Shown here one piece after another: positions 1 through 5,021 of a stretch of DNA of 5,377 nt (its first letter is position 1; each line of letters starts with the position of its first letter). The notes beneath the pieces are model-generated. The model was not told where the DNA came from. It was given only the letters and a program-made list of their open reading frames with translations, and ran no database searches. The position numbers and the translations under genes are program-made. Source of the DNA: Clostridia bacterium (GTDB lineage Bacteria; Bacillota; Clostridia; TANB77; CAG-508); the NCBI GenBank assembly GCA_900752095.1, contig CAADUD010000149.1, forward strand, positions 1 through 5,377, given 5' to 3'.

Positions 1-1017
1 AATAAAATGGTAACAACTAATTCCAGTGACCCTGATTGGTATGATTACAGTACTACAGCAAAGAAATGGGCAAATGCGATAACAGAAGATGGAAGCATGT
101 GGGTGTGGATACCAAGATACGCATATCAAATTGTTACTTCTTATCATAGTAATACTTCTTACGGTGGTGCCATTGATATTAAATTTATGAAGGGTACAAG
201 TAATGAAGCAGCAGATGGAACGAATACATGGAATAATAGTAGTGGACAAGGAAATTGGAATATTCATCCAGGATTTGAATATAGTCAAACCGTTCCAGGA
301 ATTTGGGTAGCAAAGTTTGAAGCTAGTACAAATGCGGGAATTTATCAGATTAAACCTGGTGTACAAAGTGCTAGACCTTACGGTACAATTGGAGAAAAAT
401 TCACATCTGCTAAAAATTATAATAGTGAATTAAATAGTCACCTTACTAAAAATACAGAATGGGGAGCAGTTGCTTATCTTGCTCAAGGTATTGGAAAAAG
501 TGGTGAAGTTAGTAAAAATGATAATACAGAATATTATACAGGTGGTGGATCAGGGGATGCTTATATTAATAATGTAGCACAAAGTACTACAGGAAATGTA
601 TATGGAATTTATGATATGAGTGGAGGAGATAATGAATATGTAGCAGCATATAACAATAATGATAATGTAAGTTTAACAAAATATGGAAGCCAGTTACTTG
701 AAGCACCAGATTATATGAAAAATGTTTATGAAAGTGGAGTTACAAATGGAAACGATAATCCGTATGAAAGTTATAATAATTATGCATCCAGTTATTATGG
801 AGATGCTATATATGAAACATCTAGTAGCTATGCAGAGCAATATTCATGGTATAGAGATTATTCTTACTATCCTTGTCAAAATCAACCATTTTTCCTTCGT
901 GGAGGAAGATGGTTAGATAAGAATGATGAAGCAGGAATTTTTAGTTATTATTATGATACTGGAGAAGCTCAAGTTGGAGGTTTTGGCTTTAGAATTGTAC
1001 TTGCTATTACAGAATAG
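1..1017 (+). CDS. Surface/secreted-type protein with FGE-sulfatase-like (C-type-lectin-like) C-terminal fold, 5' partial
   Basis: The reading frame is open to the left edge (codons AAT AAA precede the first ATG at 7), and no ribosome-binding site precedes that ATG, so I read this as the 3' part of a longer gene ending at TAG 1015-1017. Residues below are counted from the ATG at 7. Seen: WVWIPRYAY (32-40), GIWVAKFEAS (98-107), TEWGAVAYLAQ (150-160), GNVYGIYDMSGG (196-207), FFLRGGRW (295-302) and a closing GFGFRIVLA (325-333). The order DMSGG, RGG, GFR is that of the FGE-sulfatase/SUMF1 fold. Only one cysteine is present (290), so the two-cysteine active site of true formylglycine-generating enzymes is missing and catalysis is unlikely. 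From memory, similar proteins in gut Clostridia begin with a prepilin-like membrane helix; that end lies outside the window. The role is unknown; a surface binding or display function is inferred. Residues 250-290 are rich in Tyr, Ser and Asn. Confidence 0.75.
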   Translation, partial: NKMVTTNSSDPDWYDYSTTAKKWANAITEDGSMWVWIPRYAYQIVTSYHSNTSYGGAIDIKFMKGTSNEAADGTNTWNNSSGQGNWNIHPGFEYSQTVPGIWVAKFEASTNAGIYQIKPGVQSARPYGTIGEKFTSAKNYNSELNSHLTKNTEWGAVAYLAQGIGKSGEVSKNDNTEYYTGGGSGDAYINNVAQSTTGNVYGIYDMSGGDNEYVAAYNNNDNVSLTKYGSQLLEAPDYMKNVYESGVTNGNDNPYESYNNYASSYYGDAIYETSSSYAEQYSWYRDYSYYPCQNQPFFLRGGRWLDKNDEAGIFSYYYDTGEAQVGGFGFRIVLAITE

Positions 1018-1068
1018 ATAAAATAATTTTTTAAAATGATATTATCAACAAAATCTTTTACCAACCTC

Positions 1069-1097
1069 TTGACAAATTCATAAAAATAGTGTAAAGT
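1069..1097 (+). promoter_or_regulatory. Sigma-A-type promoter for ylxM-ffh
   Basis: A perfect -35 box TTGACA (1069-1074) is followed by a 17-base spacer and the -10 box TAAAGT (1092-1097), 4 of 6 matches to TATAAT. The expected start of transcription is about 1103-1105, giving a leader of roughly 75 bases before the ylxM GTG. It is the best promoter in the window and stands just where the conserved gene block begins. TATATT at 1097-1102 is closer to the -10 consensus but would need a 22-base spacer. Confidence 0.75.
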
Positions 1098-1132
1098 ATA
1101 TTAGCATTACAAAATAATGCTAATATTTTTTT
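1098..1132 (+). terminator. Hairpin with T-run: probable terminator of the FGE-like gene, overlapping the ylxM transcription start
   Basis: ATATTAGCATTA (1098-1109) and TAATGCTAATAT (1115-1126) are perfect inverted repeats of 12 bp around a five-base loop CAAAA, followed by seven T (1126-1132). This is the form of an intrinsic terminator, although only two pairs are G-C. It lies 80 bases past the stop of the upstream gene and would end that transcript. Because it begins directly after the -10 box of the downstream promoter, it could instead or also act as an operator or as a 5'-terminal mRNA stem. A transcript starting at 1103 still keeps seven pairs of the stem. Confidence 0.6.
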
Positions 1133-1160
1133 CTAGAAAAATATTCTATACCTATGATAA

Positions 1161-1168
1161 AGAAGGAG
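1161..1168 (+). promoter_or_regulatory. Ribosome-binding site selecting the GTG start of ylxM
   Basis: AGAAGGAG stands 10 bases before GTG 1179. The nearer ATG at 1171 is only two bases from it and opens a dead frame (ATG TCA TAG), so GTG is the likely start. That TAG overlaps the GTG by one base. Confidence 0.7.
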
Positions 1169-1178
1169 TGATGTCATA

Positions 1179-1526
1179 GTGGATAAAAAAATAGAAATTA
1201 GTATGTTATGCCAAACCTATGGTAAAATGCTAACAGAAAAACAATACGAAGTTATCAATGACTATTATAACAATGACTTATCACTTTCCGAAATTGCCGA
1301 AAATAACAATATTACAAGGCAGGCAGTAAGAGATATTATCAAGAAGGGGGAAATTAAACTTTTCGAGTTAGAAGAAAAGCTAGCATTTATGAAACGAACA
1401 ATGAAACAAGAAAAGAAACTTCAAGAAATTCTAGAAGAATTAAGCAAAATTGAAGATACATCTTCAGAAAAGAAAGTTGCTAAAATTTTAGAGCATGTGC
1501 GTGAAGAATTAAGTTGTTTAGCTTAA
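1179..1526 (+). CDS. ylxM: YlxM family SRP-associated helix-turn-helix protein
   Basis: This is a small (115 aa) cytoplasmic protein of the UPF0122/YlxM family. The N-terminal half resembles sigma-70 region 4: LTEKQYEVINDYYNNDLSLS (18-37) leads into a helix-turn-helix around residues 36-56 (SEIAENNNITRQAVRDII). The C-terminal half (about 57-95) is Lys/Glu-rich and probably helical or coiled-coil. Family knowledge: ylxM is almost always next to ffh, and in streptococci YlxM associates with the signal recognition particle and modulates its GTPase activity; direct DNA binding is not established despite the fold. Length is typical. The start is GTG, with a ribosome-binding site 10 bases upstream. 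It is the first gene of the block, directly behind the promoter at 1069-1097, and ffh follows after 97 bases. Its job as an Ffh accessory factor rests on family and context. Confidence 0.92.
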   Translation: MDKKIEISMLCQTYGKMLTEKQYEVINDYYNNDLSLSEIAENNNITRQAVRDIIKKGEIKLFELEEKLAFMKRTMKQEKKLQEILEELSKIEDTSSEKKVAKILEHVREELSCLA

Positions 1527-1545
1527 ACAAAATACTAAAGGCGGA

Positions 1546-1611
1546 TTGGTTACAAATTACAAGAAGTTGTCCCAAGTAACCCTTACAGGAATCTGAAAGA
1601 ACCGTCCCCAG
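1546..1611. repeat. Repeat-like segment between ylxM and ffh, with GAACCGTCCCC core
   Basis: This stretch is less AT-rich than the other gaps and shows internal structure. GGTTAC (1548-1553) pairs with GTAACC (1576-1581), enclosing ACAA (1559-1562) paired with TTGT (1567-1570). AAGAAGTTGTCCCA (1561-1574) and AAGAACCGTCCCCA (1597-1610) are imperfect direct copies. From memory, GAACCGTCCCC (GGGGACGGTTC on the other strand) is a core of dispersed repeats in many clostridial and other genomes, often associated with IS200-like REP-associated transposases. No transposase is visible here, so the assignment to a mobile repeat is inference. The ribosome-binding site of ffh begins right at its end. Confidence 0.4.
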
Positions 1612-1623
1612 AAAGGAAAAAAG

Positions 1624-2976
1624 ATGGCGTTTGAAGGTTTAAGTGCAAAGTTGCAAGATATTACAAAAAAGTTAAGAGGAAAAGCAAGAATTACAGAAGG
1701 TGACTTAAAAGAAATGCTTCGAGAAGTAAAACTTGCTTTACTAGAGGCAGATGTAAACTATTTAATTGTAAAGGAGTTTACGCAAACTGTACAAGCAAAA
1801 GCACTTGGGCAAGATGTATTAAAATCTTTAACTCCTGGGCAACAAGTTATTAAAATTGTTAAAGATGAGTTAGTGGAGCTTTTGGGTGGCACAGAAAGTA
1901 AAATTAATTTTACACCAAATCCACCAACCATTATTATGCTTGTTGGACTTCAAGGTTCTGGTAAAACTACTACAGCGGGAAAATTAGCAAATCTTCTTCG
2001 TAAACAAGGGAAAAGGCCTTTATTAGTTGCTTGTGATGTTTACAGGCCAGCAGCTATTAAACAGTTACAGGTAATTGGGTCACAACTTAATATTCCAGTA
2101 TTTGCAAATGAAGCTTCGAAAGATGTAGTGCATATTGCAAAACAAGCAATGTCTACAGCAATGAGTAAATTAAATGATGTTGTTATTCTAGATACAGCAG
2201 GGCGTTTGCACATTGATGAAGAATTGATGCAAGAACTAAAAAACGTAAAGTCTAGCATTAAACCACATGAAATTTTATTAGTAGTAGATAGTATGACAGG
2301 TCAAGATGCTGTAAATGTAGCAAAAGCTTTTAATGATAATTTAGGCATTGATGGTGTAGTACTTACGAAATTAGATGGTGACACTCGTGGTGGTGCAGCA
2401 CTTTCTGTAAAAAAAGTTACAGGTAGACCTATTAAGTTTGCTGCTACTGGTGAAAAATTAAGTGATATTGAAGTTTTTCATCCAGATAGAATGGCAAGTA
2501 GAATTCTAGGTATGGGTGATGTTCTTTCTATTATTGAAAAAGCAGAAGAAAATTTTGACCTAGAGCAGGCAGAAAAATTAGAAAAACAACTTAAGAAAAA
2601 AGAATTGGATTTAGATGACTATTTAGCACAATTAAGGCAAATAAAAAAAATGGGTTCCTTTTCTTCTTTATTAAAAATGATTCCAGGAATGAATGCTTTA
2701 AAAGATGTTAAAATTGATGATAAAGAATTTGTTAGAATAGAAGCAATGATTTGTTCTATGACAAAAGAAGAAAGAAAAAATCCAAGACTTTTAAATGGAA
2801 ATAGAAGAGTAAGAATTGCAAAAGGTAGTGGTACTACTGTACAAGAAATTAATAAATTTATGAAATCTTTTGAAATGACACAAAAAATGATGAAGCAAAT
2901 GCAAAATAACAAAGGTGGCATGAAAAAGCTAATGAGTGGAATCAATCCAAAAGATTTAAAAGGTTTTAAATCATAA
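1624..2976 (+). CDS. ffh: Signal recognition particle protein Ffh (SRP54 GTPase)
   Basis: Ffh binds the SRP RNA and the signal sequence of nascent chains, and with the receptor FtsY delivers ribosomes to the membrane translocon. The 450 aa length is normal. The N domain (about 1-90) is a helical bundle. The GTPase domain (about 100-300) shows the P-loop GLQGSGKTT (108-116), DVYRPAA (138-144), DTAGR (190-194), the guanine-specificity motif TKLDGD (248-253) and GEKLSDIEVFHPDRM (276-290). The Met-rich M domain (about 310-440) contains the SRP-RNA-binding motif RRVRIAKGSG (394-403). The more usual form as I remember it is GSRRKRIAKGSG, so Asn393 for Ser and Val396 for Lys are small departures. 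ATG 1624 has AAAGGA (1612-1617) six bases upstream. It is probably co-transcribed with ylxM. The protein is intact and function is near certain. Confidence 0.98.
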   Translation: MAFEGLSAKLQDITKKLRGKARITEGDLKEMLREVKLALLEADVNYLIVKEFTQTVQAKALGQDVLKSLTPGQQVIKIVKDELVELLGGTESKINFTPNPPTIIMLVGLQGSGKTTTAGKLANLLRKQGKRPLLVACDVYRPAAIKQLQVIGSQLNIPVFANEASKDVVHIAKQAMSTAMSKLNDVVILDTAGRLHIDEELMQELKNVKSSIKPHEILLVVDSMTGQDAVNVAKAFNDNLGIDGVVLTKLDGDTRGGAALSVKKVTGRPIKFAATGEKLSDIEVFHPDRMASRILGMGDVLSIIEKAEENFDLEQAEKLEKQLKKKELDLDDYLAQLRQIKKMGSFSSLLKMIPGMNALKDVKIDDKEFVRIEAMICSMTKEERKNPRLLNGNRRVRIAKGSGTTVQEINKFMKSFEMTQKMMKQMQNNKGGMKKLMSGINPKDLKGFKS

Positions 2977-3039
2977 TAAATCGTATGTACAGGAGTATAA
3001 AGAAGCACTATAACAGTAAAAAAACAAAAATAATAGTTA

Positions 3040-3045
3040 TATAAT
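3040..3045 (+). promoter_or_regulatory. Possible weak internal promoter (-10 only) before rpsP
   Basis: A perfect TATAAT lies 74 bases before the rpsP start in the 142-base ffh-rpsP gap. The matching -35 position (3017-3022, TAAAAA) fits only 3 of 6. In DNA this AT-rich a chance match is likely. It is noted because rpsP-rplS could be expressed apart from ylxM-ffh. Otherwise the gap shows only A/T-rich sequence and no terminator with G-C pairs. Confidence 0.25.
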
Positions 3046-3100
3046 CTAATAAAAATATGTTTTTAATTTTTTAATTTTATATATAAATATTTCTTATCTT

Positions 3101-3110
3101 TAGGAGGTGA
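3101..3110 (+). promoter_or_regulatory. Ribosome-binding site that fixes the rpsP start
   Basis: TAGGAGGTGA is a near-perfect anti-16S match, 11 bases (from the end of AGGAGG) before ATG 3119. An in-frame GTG at 3107 lies inside this site and so cannot be the true start. Confidence 0.85.
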
Positions 3111-3118
3111 ATTTAAAA

Positions 3119-3355
3119 ATGGTAAAAATCAGATTACAAAGACAAGGTGCTAAAAAAGCTCCATTCTATCATATTGTTGTGGCAGATTCTAGAAGCCCAA
3201 GAGATGGAAAAGTTATTGAAAAAATTGGCTCTTATGATCCAATGACAGAACCTTCTACCATTGTAATTGACAATGCAAAATTAGAGCAATGGATGAAAAA
3301 TGGTGCGAAACCAACAGATTCTGTAAAGAATTTAATTGAAAGAGCATCTAAATAA
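3119..3355 (+). CDS. rpsP: 30S ribosomal protein S16
   Basis: S16 binds 16S rRNA in the 5'/central region of the small subunit and is needed for 30S assembly. The 78 aa product starts MVKIRLQRQGAKKAPFYHIV and continues VADSRSPRDGKVIEKIGSYD, the signature N-terminal half of bacterial S16. Residues 39-45 (YDPMTEP) and the C-terminal helix (51-78, with PTDSVKNLI) are also typical. The in-frame GTG at 3107 would add four residues but overlaps the ribosome-binding site, so ATG 3119 is chosen. khpA follows after 33 bases. The order rpsP-khpA-rimM-trmD-rplS is classic for Bacillota, so shared expression is likely. Confidence 0.98.
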   Translation: MVKIRLQRQGAKKAPFYHIVVADSRSPRDGKVIEKIGSYDPMTEPSTIVIDNAKLEQWMKNGAKPTDSVKNLIERASK

Positions 3356-3388
3356 TTGCAAAAGACTTTTGAAAGGAAGTTGTAGAAC

Positions 3389-3619
3389 ATGAAAGAAATT
3401 TTAGAAAGCATCATTCTTAATATGGTAGATAATAAAGAAGAAGTTACTATTACAGAACAATGTGATGATAAAAAAGTTACTTTAGAAGTTAGAGTAGCGG
3501 AACAAGATATGGGAAAAATAATTGGTAAACAAGGGAAAATTGCAAAAGCTATTCGTACTGTTATGAAATCATTAGCAGCAAAAGACCATAAAAAGATAAG
3601 TGTTGAATTTATAGATTAG
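3389..3619 (+). CDS. khpA: KH-domain RNA-binding protein KhpA (YlqC)
   Basis: This is a 76 aa protein consisting of one KH domain. The RNA-gripping GXXG loop is GKQG at 46-49, inside IIGKQGKIAKAIRTVMK (44-60), and the preceding strand is VTLEVRVAEQDMGK (30-43). Family knowledge: KhpA (YlqC) is a global RNA chaperone of Gram-positive bacteria that partners with KhpB (Jag/EloR) and affects cell elongation and division in pneumococcus. The gene lies between rpsP and rimM, its usual place. GAAAGGAAG (3371-3379) supplies the ribosome-binding site. The stop codon runs into the ribosome-binding site of rimM, only 10 bases from the next start, which suggests translational coupling. The protein is intact and of normal length. 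Confidence 0.94.
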   Translation: MKEILESIILNMVDNKEEVTITEQCDDKKVTLEVRVAEQDMGKIIGKQGKIAKAIRTVMKSLAAKDHKKISVEFID

Positions 3620-3629
3620 AGGAAAATAC

Positions 3630-4139
3630 ATGAAACAAGAATATTTTGAAATTGGTCAAATAGTAAACCATTTTGGGATTAAAGGAATGCTAAAAGTAAA
3701 TCCCTTCACAGATGATATTTCTCAATTTAAAACACTAGGAACTGTTTTATTAGAAAAAAATGGAGAGTTATTAGAGATGAAAATTGAAGAAGTAAAATCT
3801 AGTAAAAACCAAATTTTACTTAAATTAAAAGGGATAGAGACAATAGAAGAAGCGGAAAAATATCGCAATTGTTATTTGAAAATAGCAAGAGGAAAAGCTA
3901 AAAATCTTCCAAAAAATACTTACTTTATAGCAGATTTAATTGGGCTTTCTGTTTATACGGAAGAAGGAATATTACTTGGAAAAGTAGAAGATATCTATAA
4001 TTCAGGAGCTAGTGACATTTATGTAGTAAGAGGCGAACTTGGCAAACAAATTTTGTTACCAGCTATTCGAGAAGTAATTAAGAAAATTGATTTAGAACAA
4101 GAAAAAATTGTTGTTCACTTATTAAAAGGACTTATCTAA
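3630..4139 (+). CDS. rimM: 16S rRNA processing/30S maturation protein RimM
   Basis: RimM binds S19 and helps mature the head of the 30S subunit; it is not part of the finished ribosome. The 169 aa length is typical. The N-terminal RimM domain (about 5-88) begins YFEIGQIVNHFGIKGMLKV, matching the family pattern of a GxI start, a HGI-like element and G-x-VKV. The PRC-barrel domain (about 97-169) shows YFIADLIGLSVYTEEG (98-113), LLGKVEDIYNSGASDIYVV (115-133), the LLPAIREVIKKID stretch (142-154) and a closing LLKGLI. HFGIKG at 14-19 replaces the common HGIRG. AGAGGA (3618-3623) overlaps the khpA stop and lies six bases before ATG. trmD follows after 120 bases; the two often lie together and act on translation fidelity. 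Confidence 0.97.
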   Translation: MKQEYFEIGQIVNHFGIKGMLKVNPFTDDISQFKTLGTVLLEKNGELLEMKIEEVKSSKNQILLKLKGIETIEEAEKYRNCYLKIARGKAKNLPKNTYFIADLIGLSVYTEEGILLGKVEDIYNSGASDIYVVRGELGKQILLPAIREVIKKIDLEQEKIVVHLLKGLI

Positions 4140-4190
4140 AAGTATTATGAATTTAAAAGCTATTTTTAGATTACGATAAAAGGAGATTTA

Positions 4191-4219
4191 TTAAAAAATA
4201 ATAAAATATATCATACAAT
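4191..4219 (+). promoter_or_regulatory. Possible internal promoter in the rimM-trmD gap
   Basis: TTAAAA (4191-4196, 4 of 6 to TTGACA) and TACAAT (4214-4219, 5 of 6 to TATAAT) are 17 bases apart, putting a start point near 4226, about 34 bases before trmD. The gap is very AT-rich, so chance similarity is a real possibility. An orphan AAAAGGAGA lies just upstream at 4178-4186, with no usable start codon after it. Confidence 0.3.
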
Positions 4220-4246
4220 ATTTTTTAGAGACAAGTACTTGGATGT

Positions 4247-4255
4247 AGGAAGGAA
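4247..4255 (+). promoter_or_regulatory. Ribosome-binding site that fixes the trmD start
   Basis: AGGAAGGAA ends four bases before ATG 4260. An in-frame TTG at 4239 would lie upstream of this site, has no ribosome-binding site of its own, and would add seven residues not seen in TrmD proteins. Confidence 0.8.
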
Positions 4256-4259
4256 TAAT

Positions 4260-4949
4260 ATGAAATTTGATGTATTAACTCTTTTTCCAGAAATGTTTGA
4301 ACCATTAAAGAAAAGTATTATTGGAAAAGCAGTAGATAATCATATAATTGAGCTTAATTTTGTTAATATCAGAGATTTTTCTAAGAATAAACATAAAAAG
4401 GTGGATGATACTCCTTATGGAGGTGGACCTGGAATGGTAATTATGCCAGAAGTAGTATATGATAGTTATAATTCTATTTCAGGTAAAGAAAAAGCAAAAG
4501 TTATTTATTTATCACCACAAGGAAAAACGTTAAATCAACAAAAAGTAGTAGAACTTTCTAAAGAAAAACATCTTATTTTATTATGTGGACATTATGAAGG
4601 CATTGATCAAAGAGTCTTAGAGGAAATTGTAGATGAGGAAATATCGATAGGCGATTATGTATTAACAGGAGGAGAACTTCCTGCTATGGTTTTAATAGAC
4701 AGCATTAGTAGGTATGTTGAAGGAGTATTAAATAAAGGATCTATTCAAGAAGAATCATTTACACATGGACTTTTAGAATATCCACAATATACAAGACCAG
4801 AAATATTTCATCATCGAAAAGTACCAGAGGTATTGCTTTCTGGACATCATGTAAATATTGCAAAATGGAGAAAAGAACAACAAATAAAAGCAACAAAGCA
4901 AAAAAGACCAGATTTATTGTGCTCTAAGCCAATAGAAATGGAAAAGTAA
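4260..4949 (+). CDS. trmD: tRNA (guanine37-N1)-methyltransferase TrmD
   Basis: TrmD uses S-adenosylmethionine to make m1G37 next to the anticodon, which prevents +1 frameshifting. It is an essential SPOUT-class (trefoil-knot) dimer. The 229 aa product opens MKFDVLTLFPEMFEPL. It shows VDDTPYGGGPGM (48-59), SPQG (85-88), the knot motifs LCGHYEGIDQRV (108-119) and ISIGDYVLTGGELPAM (128-143), Arg151, LLEYPQYTRP (171-180), and the C-terminal tRNA-binding part with VLLSGHHVNIAKWR (191-204) and RPDLL (216-220). The residue I align with the catalytic Asp169 of E. coli TrmD (DSF motif) is Glu165 here (ESF), and the Asp in GLLD is Glu173. I recall Glu at these places in other clostridial enzymes, so activity is still expected. 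The gene is in its usual place before rplS. Confidence 0.98.
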   Translation: MKFDVLTLFPEMFEPLKKSIIGKAVDNHIIELNFVNIRDFSKNKHKKVDDTPYGGGPGMVIMPEVVYDSYNSISGKEKAKVIYLSPQGKTLNQQKVVELSKEKHLILLCGHYEGIDQRVLEEIVDEEISIGDYVLTGGELPAMVLIDSISRYVEGVLNKGSIQEESFTHGLLEYPQYTRPEIFHHRKVPEVLLSGHHVNIAKWRKEQQIKATKQKRPDLLCSKPIEMEK

Positions 4950-5000
4950 AAAAATGAGAAAATTAAAAAACAAAAAAATAGCTTAAATTAAAAATAATTA

Positions 5001-5010
5001 AGAAAGGAGG
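5001..5010 (+). promoter_or_regulatory. Strong ribosome-binding site of rplS
   Basis: AGAAAGGAGG lies 11 bases before ATG 5022 and fits high expression of a ribosomal protein. The 72-base trmD-rplS gap is otherwise A-rich. I see no hairpin there that would support an L19-type leader or a terminator. Confidence 0.8.
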
Positions 5011-5021
5011 ATATTCAAATC

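Noticed and set aside
722..916. Alternative-frame open frame of 64 codons inside the FGE-like gene
   Set aside because: It lies wholly within the long frame, has no recognisable protein features and reads as a shadow of the repetitive Tyr/Asn codons.
1018..1045. Terminator directly after the FGE-like gene (A/T run near 1026-1036)
   Set aside because: No G-C pairs and no defined stem; the 12-bp hairpin at 1098-1126 is a much better candidate.
2040..2258. Minus-strand open frame opposite ffh
   Set aside because: It is a shadow of the conserved Ffh GTPase domain; no ribosome-binding site or family features.
2619..3008. Minus-strand open frame opposite the ffh 3' end
   Set aside because: The hydrophobic translation is what the complement of a Lys/Met-rich M domain gives; no independent support.
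2985..3044. 19-codon open frame in the ffh-rpsP gap
   Set aside because: No ribosome-binding site before its ATG, and a Lys/Ile-rich translation expected of random AT-rich DNA. The AGGAG at 2991-2995 has no start codon at a useful distance.
3050..3080. Possible terminator hairpin after ffh (TAAAAA/TTTTTA with T-rich tail)
   Set aside because: The stem is only six A-T pairs, far too weak for an intrinsic terminator; an operon link between ffh and rpsP is more likely.
3232..3414. Minus-strand open frame opposite rpsP/khpA
   Set aside because: It overlaps two certain genes on the other strand and has no family features.
4147..4179. 10-codon open frame in the rimM-trmD gap, ending beside AAAGGAG
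   Set aside because: The nearest upstream ribosome-binding site is 16 bases away, too far, and the frame is too short to judge; it is probably chance.
4954..4986. 10-codon basic open frame between trmD and rplS
   Set aside because: No convincing ribosome-binding site; composition expected of an A-rich spacer.
4950..5021. L19-type autoregulatory leader before rplS
   Set aside because: Such leaders are known in some Bacillota, but this 72-base A-rich gap shows no paired structure.
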